A DNA stretch of 64,000 nucleotides, from positions 74,021 through 138,020 of the forward strand of contig JTDE01000275.1 in the NCBI GenBank assembly GCA_014338405.1, read 5' to 3'. This DNA comes from Paragonimus skrjabini miyazakii. Its lineage: Eukaryota > Platyhelminthes > Trematoda > Plagiorchiida > Troglotrematidae. The notes beneath the pieces are model-generated. The model was not told the origin of the DNA. It ran no database searches and was given only the letters and a program-made list of their open reading frames with translations. The translations under genes were made by a program, and so were the position numbers. Position 1 is the stretch's first letter; each line of letters begins with the position of its first letter. This document shows positions 1-11,491 of the stretch, piece by piece.

Positions 1-3000
1 GGTTTATCAAACGGAGCACACTGCTCTCTGCAATGAAAAATCAAAACTAAACTATAAGAAAAGTGAAGTGTAATTGTTGAACTAATCAGAAATCAAATGA
101 ACTATTAGATCATGATATGGGATTCTACTTGCAAACTTCTGGGTAGTTAAACAGAGTCTCGAAACTATACGGCAACCTTTGGTTCCATAGAAAATTCAAA
201 TTACGTCTTGCCTTGATTTGCCCCAACAGGGCTGCACTGACAGTTGACTGGACATACACCTTTAACGGACCAACTAAATGCGCCTCAAGGTCGCAATTGC
301 CTTTGTTTTTGAAGTGGCTGACAGTCCTACCTGGCTGAAATTGTTGATTTTGTTTATCTTAACTTTTTCTGTCAACGCGCGAACGCTGATTCGAGTATAG
401 TATCAGTCTTTTGCCAGTATACGGTTAACTTGTGACCCATTACTTACAGAAAGTTGTACTAAATGGCGTCTCATCCGAGATTAGCATGAATAGATTTTTA
501 GCCATTCAGCTTTGTCAATAAATGTTTCTGAACAAGTAAACTTAGGGCTTGCCTATTCATTTGTGCTCAAATCAACTCAAGTTTTTCCTACGTTTAAGAA
601 CACTTTATTTCTCGCATCATTTTAAAACGAAAAGATAACTATCAGTTTCCTAAATTGAATTACAACGTACAATCCAAATCTATAAATTTGATTAGTAAAT
701 CAGACTAAGAAAACACCTGTAAACCTTACATGTGACCAATTCCATCTCAACAATGATCTAAAACACTTTATAATAAGTGAGAAGATCACCATTGTGAGCT
801 GTATCCAGGTAAGAGACATAATTTTTGAACCATGGCTAACAACTGCCTGCTGAAAAGCTGTAGGGACAGCTTCACTTATTAGAGGTTATCGATTGTCTAC
901 TTGTTGGATTTAGAAAAAAGAGCAAGAACGGGTCTGGATTTGGAAGCAAACGTCATCTGCATATGTTCTGTATACCTGAAAGTGTTATGATCTACAGGAC
1001 TCTTGGTTTCGTATTCGCATCAGTGTTATTGACTCTGACAACCAAGTAACTCAGTTAGTGGTGTTGCTTCAATCTGTCAATGAATTTTCCACAAGCTACT
1101 AGCTACTGCATTAGAAAAATGCCATCATAAATGACGATATGTGTTGATATTGTTGATCGGTTCAATCACGTGACTTCACTTGATATGAACGAAGATAAAG
1201 CCTTCCCGATTTAAGATTATTTCTTACGCAATACTTCAGTAAATATGAAGGAAAATATTTGTTCAAACGTAACTTATATATGAGTCAAGGTTGAGATTGT
1301 CGCCAAAGTGTTCATTAGAAACCAAAATAAGCAGTAAATAGTAAAATGATTTTTTGAAAGACACAGATAACCGCAAGCAGTACTGTCGGGCAAGTTTCTT
1401 TAGTAATTAGAGATGTTTGATTATAACTGGGGCTGATCGTTATCACCATCCAAACAGTCCAAGTAGGCGAAACTGTAGACCTACAGAAGGACAACTGAAA
1501 GAAACAGCCCTTATTAACAAAATACAAATACAAATAACATGTTACGCAATAACTAACAAGACTTTCTGATTTGTGGCTTTTCATCTTGCAATGGTTCTGA
1601 TAATATGCAGGAACAATGTGGACATCGGGTTTGAAGATCGCTTCAGCAATTTTCAATGAGGACTAATTCAGATGATTTCTTTACTGGAAAGTTTTCTGTT
1701 ACGGACAATAACTAATCAATAGCTTTAATGTTGATTAGAGAAATTGTCCAATCGACATATTTATGTATTAACATTCGGAACACTCTCTGTCGAGTGACAG
1801 ACTGACGTTCCTGGAGATAAACTGATAGTGCTGGTTAAACAACTAACAAGGCAATTTCTTATGGACGGTAAAATATGTACGCTGTGCTTGGTTGTAGTAG
1901 CGTGGTAGTATCGTATTTCATCTGTAGGGCCATGAAACCAACTACAACAAATGTTGCATGTGACTTTAGTCGTGATTACTAAGAATGGAAAACCGTATCA
2001 GAAGTCTGTTATAGAACGAAAGCTATTCGTTTAACGTTCCCTAATTGGTAACTTTAAAATTGGCTGAATTCGCAGCATTTTTCTAATCTTCTGGACACAT
2101 GCATGATAGCCCGGTGTTCAAGCAATGTTTTATTTGACGGTACTCATAAACAAGAGCGACCGATAGCCTTGACATTCTTTCATTTTTCAGTGAGATAAAG
2201 GGAGAGTGTATTTTGTTTCAGCGACTAAGAAAAGTTGATTTTTTTGAGCAAAATATTAAGAATGTTGGTACCCTCCTACAAATCCGAGTTATCCATCAGC
2301 ATGGACTCAGTTGGTTTCAATGTTTGTAATCAAGCTAACAAAAATGTCAAATCTACTTCGTGTGTCGTGAATGATCGAGATTTTCTGATCTTTGTCGAAC
2401 AAAAAGTTGTACTTGATACGTAAAAATGCACTTTTTGCCGGTCGCTGACAGTATTTAACCGATTGCTATATAGTGCTTAAAAAATTTAGACAGAATACCT
2501 GTTAAGTGAAGCCAATTACAGGACTTAGTTTTGTAAGCGTTGTCTGACCTTGAAATGACCACCGCAGTCCCAAGGTCGGCATTTCACATGGGATCACTGT
2601 AACCGGAAATTCTCCACAGGTTCTGGCATATCTATGTTTTCGCAGTATGTCTAGTAAATCGATTAGTCTACAGCACTAAGCATCAGATTTCAGCTGGTAT
2701 CCCATATATGTATCTGCAATAATTTTACTCACACTATGTAATAGACGTAATTATTGACAGCAATAACTCTCCTCTGTCCTTTGTCTCTAAAGCTGGTAAC
2801 TGATGAATGTCAAACATACGAGCCGGTTCGCCTCATACTACTATGTCAGTGTGTGCAGTTGTAACTTTACCCCGCGGTTTTTCCACAATGTTCTATACAT
2901 CACCACGCAAAGAAACATGCGTACATGATTACTACAAACACTGGTAACACGGAAATACAATGAACCATATTCTATTGTTTTTCAACATAACACATAATGA

Positions 3001-4705
3001 TTGTGTAGTGTAGTCATGACAACATCGTTGTGGTCAAAATGTGAACAGACCAATTGCTTAGTTTCAAAACGTTTTGGATACAGCTTTTAAATAGTATACA
3101 TTGTCTAAGTTTTCAATAGTTAATCCACTTCTTGAGTGATACAAAGCCATTTTGTTAAAGCTTTTTGCAGTTGCAAACGAATTGTTTGGAAACTAAATAT
3201 GAAATGTCGATTAACTGCTTTCAAGTATTGGGCTTTGATGTTATTGGGTAATTGGGCGTCATTTATTAAAATTGTTCTACTCCTCAGGACTGTTGAACAC
3301 ATTCGTAAATGTTCACGGTGACGACGCAGTGACATGCAAGTGAGTTTCGATTCATAATAAACGTGCAATTTCGCTGAGTTGGTAAGAGGTGATTGCATTT
3401 TAAATTATTCTTTTGATGATTCGGACAGCATAACCAACGTTTTGCACATCTTGAACAGTATGTGTGCGTCGGAATAAAAACGAAATATCGCGGCAGTTGA
3501 GCAAGTCTATTGCGTGATCAATTTCAGTCTATTGTTTTTAAGAGTACAACAATTAGATAGTTTAGATAGATATGATACACTGCTATTTTATCGTTAACAC
3601 AGATGGGTATCTGCCATGAGAAGGTCCTCACAGCAGTAAACTTCAGATGTAAATAGTTTGTTAAGTCTTAGAGCTAAAAGCGAACCGAGAGAAGGAGTGC
3701 AAGATGATAACATCATAAAGCAAAATAATATTTGTGAATATTGAGTTGCCACATATTTCGTATATCCGAAGGCTTGCTTAAACTTTCCTTTGCAGTGCAT
3801 TCGTTTCTTCAAAAAATGTCGTCACGTGACTTTTACTAGCCAGTCAGAGTAAATTTGAGTTGTGAACACAATTTTTTCGCAAACAGATGTGTAACTATGT
3901 GAATGAAAGCAACAGCAAAAGGTTCTTCGTGCAAAAAATCCATTACAGCAGAGAAACCAGTTCTTCGTATTTCTAAGAGAGTAGAGTGGTTTCAAATACT
4001 ACCCGACGAGATGTGTACCTAATGATCTTTGCTGAACAGTATTCTATTGAACAAAGCTGACGCTTTCTTGTGTTAGTGGGATGTCAGTTTTAAGGACATC
4101 GAAGCTTGGGTCATAATTTGTTTGGAATGTTGAAACTTTGACTCAAATTTAAACTGTTTTCATGTGCAGTGAAAAAATGAGATTTTTCCACATTTGAGGG
4201 GTCGGGAGTGTAATTTGTGCAACTTCCACGGAAACGCAATTATCTTAAGGAACCGTGAGTCAACCTCTGAGCAAAGCATGACCCTAAGCAACCGAACTGA
4301 GCTAAAACACAGCACAATAAAAGGTAAGTTTCTCACTTTCAGCGATATCTTTTGAAGGCCATCCAAGTAGATTTGACAATTCTTTAAATGTGTCATTATT
4401 CACAGTGTAAACTTCAGATAAAACAACTGAAATTTAATCAGCTAACTAAAAGTAAGACCAGTTTGCCCGCAAATTTTGCCTGATTCTGGAGTCGCTGCCT
4501 TCATCATTTTTACAAAAAATGTTGCAGGTCATTAATTTGTTGACTTACTAAGAGTTGTAGGCCGGAAGGGTCGATCAAAAGATCACCAATTATGTAGTGC
4601 GTCGCATCATCCTTGTTGCGATTCGCCGAAGACTAGTAATAAGCCATTTTAAACAATCTTGGTTCTACTACGACTGTTGGACCAGTCAACTAGAAACATT
4701 TTAAG
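1..4705. other. Region without a recognised gene
   Basis: I see no supported exon, RNA gene or intact mobile element here. Open frames on both strands are short (under about 115 codons) and of low-complexity or random character. The only item worth noting is a 48-nt stretch at 998-1045 that reads like a cadherin strand ending IDSDNQ and is bounded by AG and GTAACT; it is too short to annotate. The stretch could be the 5' intron of the large gene that begins to be visible at 9113, or intergenic DNA; the sequence does not decide. Confidence 0.5.
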
Positions 4706-4772
4706 ATATCCAGGCAAAACCCTGGCTTCTCACAATTGGGTTTTATCTAAAATCATAAATCTGCCAAACTAC
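4706..4772 (+). mobile_element. tRNA-derived SINE, 3' tail fragment
   Basis: This fragment matches the 3' part of the SINE copies elsewhere in the window: a decayed ATCCAG...CCTGG segment, then CTTCTCACAATTGGGTTTTATCT and the tail AAATCTGCCAAACTAC. The same tail words occur after the better copy at about 39318-39332. The tRNA-like A and B boxes are missing, so this is a 5'-truncated or decayed copy. It lies about 150 bp upstream of a fuller copy. Confidence 0.5.
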
Positions 4773-4925
4773 TCATTAGTAATACAATTTCCATGCTCAA
4801 CAGTGGTCTTGGTGGATTCTAGCATAAAGTGTTCGAGAAATCCCCTGCATAATTTGACAGATTCAGTATGAGACAGTGGGACGGGTGGGTAACAGAATCA
4901 AACTGCAAAATTTACGAGATCCCGG

Positions 4926-5040
4926 GGTGGCTTTGTAACTCAGCTGATAAAGCGCTTGCCGCGTTGATGAATGGTGTTTCTGCCGCTGGTTCAAATCCAG
5001 CCGAAGCTCTGACTTTTCACAATTGAGTCTCATCTAACGT
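4926..5040 (+). mobile_element. tRNA-derived SINE copy
   Basis: The copy has a Pol III A-box-like stretch (TAACTCAGCTGATAAAGCGC) about 50 bases before a B-box-like stretch (GGTTCAAATCCAGCC), then the family tail ending ACTTTTCACAATTGAGTCTCATCT. The arrangement is that of a tRNA head fused to an unrelated body. The tRNA part does not fold as a full cloverleaf because the anticodon region is lost, so it is not a functional tRNA gene. Related copies are at 29.4, 39.2 and, more decayed, 18.4 and 50.8 kb. Confidence 0.6.
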
Positions 5041-7229
5041 GCTTTTTAAACAGAGCGCGATAAATATCTCATTTCAATAAAAATTTCAGTTTCACTTTGG
5101 AAATTTCCTTCCACCACGGTATATACTTGATTCCTTCTAAACATGAACCATCACTAACTGGTAATCGAGGTTTACAGTTCTGTGAGTGTTTGGTCATATA
5201 TTGTAGAAATGTGAAGAATTGATTAATTGAAAGTTTGAGAATGCGGTCCAAAAAATAGTATTACTCAAATGATTTCAGCAAGTACAGGTCGAAAAAATGC
5301 TGCATTTCACGAATTTTTATCCATGTTAGCAATTATGTTGAATTTTAAGTAAATGATAGGGGCACTGTTGTTGTTACGGTAAGATTTAAAATAATTGCTT
5401 GGACTCAAGTGAGTTCAGACAAGGTGCTATGGATGTTCTTCGTGGTTGTATCCGGGTTGGAATAAACCGTTTCGTTCTTTCTCAAGTGTACAGATTATAA
5501 CTGTTGTATAACTGATGTATAAAGGTTACAGTTTAACTCGCTCTAGTAAATAGCCTGTGATGAAAGGACTAGTGCAATGGCACTAAAAAGCTCTCTTTCC
5601 TCTACAAGTTAATGCGTTTGTAAGATAATTTTGTTCGAGAAACCTAAGCACAAACGTGCGAAGGTTGACCTTTCAAAATACTGCTCGAAATTTTCAATAA
5701 ACTGATGCCAACTAATGTGCTCAGTGTTTGTACAAGCTAAAAAAAACTATTCACCGAGAAACTTGCCAACTGAAAATAAACTGTAACGGAAAATAAACCC
5801 GCGGATAAGCTTTCACACTTTCAGTTCGTTTTGTCCACAGAATGCTGAAAAACATATTCATTGTTGCAGGCAGACTGTAACATATAGAAAATTACAACGG
5901 TAAGATCTAACTTGGTTTTTGTCTCATCGAATTTCGCCACACTGCCTATTGGTCACTGTCCATATTTGGTCACAGCAAATGCTATAGCATCTCTTTTTTA
6001 CTCGCTCATGCACGAATTTTCCAACCTTCAGTTGTACTTTTTACTTGATGACCTCATTCGCCGTCTTTTTAGACGCTGATGATATTGTTGATGTTTTCCT
6101 GTTATACAATATAACTTTACAAGCAGATACACTTGCGGCGTTCACATCATTGCACCTACCGTTTTTAGAAATCAACTTACCTGTTGTACTCATTTTCAAT
6201 ATCGTGATTAGTAAATTGGCTAAAGCGATCATAACAGAGCCATGTCGTACTACGCGGATTATTTTTATACCAGTAATTAAATGATTAATTACTAACTGAA
6301 TCTGTAGCAAACTTTTGGTGAGTCTGTGAAAAAGTGTACTGTTTACTTCTTTTCGTCCTCGGTGTAGGTGAGACATTGAACTTGTCAGATTATTTTGTAT
6401 TTAATGCAGAAACTACATATAAGTATCACTGAGCTTTTTGAAATGTTTAACAGTAGCTCGATCTGAGAGGTATTCTTCACAATCCATGTTGAACATGCAC
6501 AGCCCTTACAAAACCTTTTCACTTAATCAACCATATGCAATAGCATTGTGACTTGGCAACCTGATCATGTGTTATAAACTAAATTTTTATTTTAAACAGT
6601 GCACAAACCTTGAACAATGCCACGATGAAGTTGATGAGATTGCACATTTCGAACTGGATTCACTCAACTGACTGACTAAATGTTAACGTGTTCAGTTTAC
6701 TAGCGACAAATTAAATTATTTCAGGATCATGACGAACTACGGGATATGTTGTTTAATAAAATAATTTTTTTGTTAGTTTACTGAATTTGATTTTCTGCAA
6801 TAGATAGTGGGCAGGCAAGTAGCAATTTGTAAAATGGCTGAAAGAATGGTGGCGTTATAATCAAATTCTACACAAAAAAGACAGAACATACAGATGAGAG
6901 ACACAAACACTTTACTCCTGAGTAGCATTACCAGTATCGTGAAAGTAAATCATTGAATTAGATCTACAGAAGCCATTCTTTTGAGTTTCTTCATTCTATA
7001 TCGTCCTCGTCCGTTTACAGCATGAATTGCTTGCATGGAACTTGCTTCAAGCAAAAGTGCATGTGCAACGCTTGTTGGACGGGTGCTGCGTGCAATGTGC
7101 CAGGTAAATTTAAATACAGTGTATAAGACCATGTTAGTTGAAGTATAAACTTCCACTTTGATTTATATATTTTTTTATCGGTCCAGTAGAGTACACTTTA
7201 GTCTTGGTAAGCATAATTTTAACAGAGCA
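5041..7229. other. Region without a recognised gene
   Basis: No supported gene. On the - strand at about 6190-6255 there is a good donor (CAG/GTAAGT read on that strand) after two alternative short open readings, but no family is recognisable and no neighbouring exon joins it. A - strand frame ending at 6950 is rich in ordinary residues (MASVDLIQ end) but lacks recognisable motifs or good splice context. Confidence 0.4.
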
Positions 7230-7421
7230 TTAAAAACGGTTTATGGCCTGGCGAATTTCTCTGCGTATTTTCAAGTGCTTACTACATAGCAGGAGATTGT
7301 AAAGCAGAAAACAGGGGTTAACTACGGGGATAAACACATAAGGGAAACATGGAACGGAGCTATCTGCTAATCGTCCAGTTGCATTGTTACCATGGAAATG
7401 CCAGGCTAGCAAAAAGTCCTT
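7230..7421 (-). CDS. Candidate terminal exon of a membrane protein, - strand
   Basis: On the - strand an acceptor (TATGCCTACAG) at 7422 opens a 63-codon frame that ends with a TAA at 7230. The frame holds one hydrophobic stretch of about 24 residues containing PVVNPCFLLYN, followed at once by a basic amphipathic tail (KHLKIRREIRQAINRF). A membrane helix with an NP motif and a short basic helix resembles helix 7 plus helix 8 of a rhodopsin-like receptor, but no other helices of such a receptor are visible nearby. It joins in phase 0 to the candidate exon at 7518-7682 across a 96-base intron. It may be a decayed receptor, another membrane protein or chance. Confidence 0.25.
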   Translation of the reverse strand, partial: KDFLLAWHFHGNNATGRLADSSVPCFPYVFIPVVNPCFLLYNLLLCSKHLKIRREIRQAINRF

Positions 7422-7517
7422 CTGTAGGCATACTAATGGACACTACTGTCTCGGAACAACTGGCTCAGTATAACTTAACAACCGGAACTTATCAATTGCG
7501 TAAAGAACTGTAAATAC

Positions 7518-7682
7518 CTGCATGGGATCCATCTGGCGATGGCTGTTCAGGAGATAATGAGCAGTCGCTGATGCTGACGGTTTACTCGGTGGTTGATCTG
7601 TGCACATAGGGATGTCAGCTTGGATCTGGGCCAAATGCTTCTTTATCCATGCTGAGATGTGTATCGAGGTCCGAAACTTCGG
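7518..7682 (-). CDS. Candidate internal exon upstream of the 7230-7421 exon, - strand
   Basis: Read on the - strand, this 55-codon frame (PKFRTSIHI start, HRQMDPMQ end) ends at a good donor, CAG/GTATTT, in phase 0, and the next candidate exon starts in phase 0. The product is hydrophilic and has no motif I recognise. The acceptor (GGATAG) is weak and an in-frame stop lies directly upstream, so the 5' boundary is doubtful. The pair could be the last two exons of an unknown - strand gene or a relic. Confidence 0.2.
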
Positions 7683-8703
7683 CTATCCTTCCGTCACACC
7701 AATGTAGTCAACTTGAAAGCCACATTAAAATCGGTAAATTATATGGAATCTAGCGAACGTAGGCATCGGAAGCTTCACAGGTGGGAATGAAATCCTTATG
7801 GTAGTGTAGGATATTAAGACCTCTGCAGTATTATACTTTCACAGTACAGCGCCGTACTGACATCATTCCATTTGAAATTTTCCAAATCATAGACTGCGCA
7901 AAAGTGCTTTTGGCTACTCTACTACAACACCATCTTTTCAATGAGAGGCACTTGGGTTGTTAAAAGGTATAAGTCGATGCAAACATTGCTTCACCAGGGC
8001 AACATGTAGACCTGTATCGAGGTGTATTGATTCCTATTAGCCGCGGAAGTAAAAGATGAAAATTATATGTGTCAAACAAGTTGGGCAATAATGGATACAA
8101 ATATCCACATGTTCACATCAAGTAATATGCAACTGAGACTATGACAGCCAGTTGGGCCGCTTCAGCAATGTTGTGTATACGATGCCGACTGGCAGTTATT
8201 CGCAACAACTCCAGCCTTCCTCGAGAAAGGGATAATTTTCCGGCCCTAGTAATCTGTTGTTGATTTCTCTTTAGATATTTTTGGAAATCTTCAAATCTTT
8301 TATGATGAAAGAATGACAGGCATTGGTGTCCGTTGAAATGAAAAAGCAGATTAGATCAGCAGCAATGTTGAGAAAGACTTCAGATTGAAAAGCTTTAAAA
8401 ATTCATCCTGTGAGATTGGATTTCTGATTAGATTTTAGAGTAGCAACAAAAGTGGTACGATGTAACCAGCATGCTTGCATTTTGAAGTATATTATCAGAC
8501 AAAACAACGCAAGGTCTTATTTCTAATTTCACGACAAGGTAACCAGGTATAGAATGAGTTCATAATGCAGAACAAACTAACGAAATGTAGCAGTAACAAT
8601 GGTACTTGAAGAACATATCTTGGTCCGTTTACAGTGTCGCTGTTGCCCAGTGTGGTTGTAGAATATCATTCAGTTTTCTTAATAATATGCCAATATTTTA
8701 CAG

Positions 8704-8800
8704 GTAAAACTAAATTTTCTGTCATTAATGTCTGTAACATTGCCGCGCATATAACACTGGATAGTCTGTTATCATCCTGGTGGGGCCTATCCAGCAGTAG
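8704..8800 (+). CDS. Candidate exon upstream of the cadherin exon
   Basis: This 97-nt segment has a strong acceptor (CCAATATTTTACAG) and a consensus donor (AGTAG/GTAAGT). Only one frame is open: it enters in phase 1, reads KTKFSVINVC...LSSWWGLSSS over 31 codons, and leaves in phase 2. It lies 312 bases before the cadherin exon, on the same strand. The phase does not match that exon, which enters in phase 1, so if it is real an exon between them is unseen, or it is alternative. The product is not recognisable as a cadherin strand set. Confidence 0.3.
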
Positions 8801-9112
8801 GTAAGTTGAATCCGTGGATATGTGCAACAAGGCTCGTTTAGCTGTCCGAAAGCAACGCGCAATTATGTTCTCGATTGTCAGCCTAACGAGCATGTAATAT
8901 CTTTCCGGAGTGGATGCGTCATGTACACAGTTGCTTTGCGTAACGAAAAACTATATTTAGTGATTCCCTAAAGACTACACTTTTCAGATGACAACGTAAA
9001 CGTAAGTGAAAGACTTGGCTCCAATTCATCCTGTTACTGAAATATAAAATCGAATGTTATTTACTGAACCTTCTATTAATTGCGTCATCTTTATAACGTT
9101 TCTTTCAAATAG

Positions 9113-9519
9113 CAAACAATCCGCCAAGATTTACAGAAAAACATTATCGTTTTGCGGTTGGTTCCTCAAACGAACCCAGCATGAATGGACGAGCTGTTGG
9201 AAAGGTGATTGCCGTGGATGCAGATTCGCCAACCACCGAATGCGGAGAAATAGTTTATGAGCTCAAACAAGACAAACATACGTACCTATTTACTATCGAC
9301 AAATTGACAGGCGAAATTCGATTCGAACTAGAGAAGAGATTGATTAACCACCAAGACAGTTATGGAGTGAATGTTCTGGCTCGAAATACGGGTGTTTTTA
9401 GTGCCGACCTTGACGAAACTTTTGTGGAAATAGTTCAGCACGAAAGGTTGCCGGATAATTTGGTATCACCTGCCATTGTTGAGAACACAGTCGAGAAACT
9501 TGTTCGGAGGAAACGTGCT
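9113..9519 (+). CDS. Exon: cadherin repeat followed by furin-like site
   Basis: The exon starts after TTTCTTTCAAATAG and enters in phase 1; the first whole codons read NNPPRFTEKHYRF, the classic entry strand of a cadherin repeat. It continues with a VDADS calcium-binding motif at about residue 40, a FTIDKLTGEIRF strand at about residue 65, and SYGVNVLARNTG. The usual LDRE is degenerate (ELEKR), and the exit linker of the DxNDN type is absent, so this looks like the last, partly decayed repeat of a series. The exon ends LVRRKRA, a furin-type basic cleavage site, at the donor GCT/GTGAGC in phase 0. A weaker alternative donor is AAG/GTTTTC at 9531. Earlier cadherin repeats presumably lie upstream. 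Confidence 0.75.
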
Positions 9520-10461
9520 GTGAGCGCAAGGTTTTCATTTTTAATTGACTAACTGTACTGTATAAAAAAAACTTTCAGTTTTTTTAAACAGTTACTTTCA
9601 GATTAATGCGGAAGCAGAATTAACATGTAATGCACATGTTTTGAATCATTTATTAAGCCGACTCCATCGTACATACGCAAATAGTTTGTTTTTGTAAGTT
9701 TTTTGTTTATGTATGATTATATAAGCCTGAAGCAGTCGGCTTGGTGTAATTTGTTCGTAAAAAGCTGTATATAAATAAAAGATCTTGAAATGTTGCCCTA
9801 GTCCCTATTTTGATCTAGTAAGGAGCCAGCAACTTACTGTACAGTTCAATTGTTTGCAAACAATATGTCCCGATGACCACCAGTAAAATGGTGGACAGCT
9901 TTTTCAAGTTTGTCGCGTTTTACCCAACATCACGAACGCCTGTAACCCTGCAAGTTCCAGTCCCTGGTCTGGGAGACAAGCATCTAAACTATCATCTGAC
10001 GATTATTCACGGGTTGTAGTGCTGAATACCAGGTAAACGCGCTACTGATGAGACCTAAAACGTCCTACAGTTGCTTACAGCTTTTTGGTGTCGCCGAGAT
10101 TGGCTGTTTGCTAAGCCACCATCAATCACTTCTGGGACCATGGTGAACACTTCCCAGTCTTTAGACCAATTAGTAAACAACGTAATCACTTCATTTTGTG
10201 AAGACAGAAAACTCTTTAACTACGGAATGTGGTAACGTTAACGAAAATGTCTTGAACCTTAAGGGAAATATCCAAAAGCGAAATAGTATATAAAATCTTG
10301 AAAACTGTTCTCAACTTAAATTCATCCTCAACGCAAACTTGCGCTGATTTTTAGTGCGCTGCTAACAAACTAAGCATGACAGAAACAGTCTTCCTCTGAA
10401 TCATTTTTACGACTTTTGCTCAAAATAACCATATGTGTGTATCTTCACTCCCACACATCAG
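9520..10461 (+). other. Intron between exons 1 and 2 of the large gene
   Basis: The intron is 942 bases, from GTGAGC to CACACATCAG. No coding frame or complete element is visible. The part at about 9870-10170 is GC-richer than its surroundings and contains a short CCACC...GGTGG inverted repeat; it may be an old repeat, but I cannot name it. Confidence 0.6.
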
Positions 10462-10734
10462 GTGGTCAATCCTCTAACCGAGTTGACATTCCAGATTGCT
10501 AAGCTGCCTCCAGCTACAACAGAAGATATGTGTATTGGGTGCTCCTGGAAAGTACAATTGACAGTGGGTATACCTAGTGGAACACGCAGCCCTACAATTG
10601 AGCTGTTTGGTGCAATGAACGACACAATCGCTTTCGGATTCGTACGAAACGTTGTGCTGAAGAGCCAAGGCAGTAAAATTACAAGCACAATAACTATGAC
10701 GACCAGCGCCATTGGCAGTACTACCCCATATGGA
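10462..10734 (+). CDS. Exon: extracellular beta-rich module
   Basis: The frame is 91 codons, phase 0 in (acceptor CCACACATCAG) and phase 0 out (consensus donor TATGGA/GTAAGT). The product alternates short hydrophobic strands (TELTFQIAKLPP, WKVQLTVGIPSGT, PTIELFGAMNDTIAFGF) with polar turns and ends in a Thr/Ser-rich stretch. A close CxxC-like pair (MCIGCSW) sits at about residue 23. It continues directly after the RRKRA end of the cadherin exon. The composition is that of a secreted beta-sandwich; I do not recognise the family. The strand TELTFQIAKL is echoed by TQLTFQIKL in an unplaced frame near 56.5 kb. Confidence 0.7.
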
Positions 10735-10984
10735 GTAAGTTCATCCAACTTGTTTGGAACGAAAATATTAATCGGCTAGTTATATATACGCTGCATTCTT
10801 CCCATTGCTGCTGTATATGAAATTATATTCGACGTTACACAACGTCTGAGATTTGACAGAGTTTGATTACCACTTTTCCTTTCTGACAGATTTTTCAGCC
10901 AGTTCTTTTCAAACGACAATATACTTGTTTCTTTCTCCATCTAGATCTCGCCACCACTGTGTATCTTTTATACAATGGATAGAT

Positions 10985-11185
10985 AAATCATTGTTCGCAT
11001 TTTTATGAGGTAACTCTGTTGATCATTGCGCCACTAAATTCACAATAGTAACAATGTGAATTATAATGTGTAACCGTTCAGTCACGTTTGTTTGTGGGTA
11101 ATGGCCAGATTGTCCCGTTAACTCCAATCGATAAACTCATGCCTAGTACTTAAACTCAAGTTGAAATCTCAACGAACGAGACTTT
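10985..11185 (+). mobile_element. Inverted-repeat element, internal fragment
   Basis: This stretch matches the interior of the complete copy at 20102-20552. It shares TTATGAGGTAAC...CATTGCGCCA near 11005-11035, and CCCGTTAACTCCAATCGAT...CTCAAGTTGAAAT near 11116-11170, with the corresponding segments of the complete copy in the same order. Both terminal repeats are missing, so this is a truncated copy lying against the next one. Confidence 0.45.
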
Positions 11186-11219
11186 GAATTATCAGTACGT
11201 AGTGGGTTTTGTATAATTA

Positions 11220-11491
11220 GAACATTACTCAGAATTGTTCGCAGCTGTCGAGACTACCGCGCAATTTGTATGTAACTCACCATTAAATATCATTGATTTA
11301 CCGTAAAGCATAAAGTAGTCGAGCCTAGTGGGAGATCACTGAAGGAGTGGTGAACACGAAGTTCATCACCTAGCCTTGGCAAGGTAATACATATCTCTGA
11401 CAAGAAAGGTGTTCGAGTATATGCATCTCTACAAAATTGACTGGTCGGAATCTATGGGAATGCGACAGCTGCGACAACTTGTTTGATGTTC
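11220..11491 (+). mobile_element. Inverted-repeat (MITE-like) element copy
   Basis: The left end GAACATTACTCAGAATTG and the right end GTTTGATGTTC are inverted, with CAGCTGTCG/CGACAGCTG inside both termini, as in the copy at 20 kb. The body of about 270 bases has no coding capacity, so this is a non-autonomous element. No clear target-site duplication is visible. Confidence 0.5.

Noticed and set aside
4926..5000. True tRNA gene
   Set aside because: A and B boxes are present, but the anticodon arm and acceptor stem do not pair; copies share a non-tRNA tail, so it is a SINE.
6041..6376. - strand frame of 111 codons with an internal CAG/GTAAGT donor
   Set aside because: Two different frames are open before the donor and neither is recognisable; no partner exon is seen.
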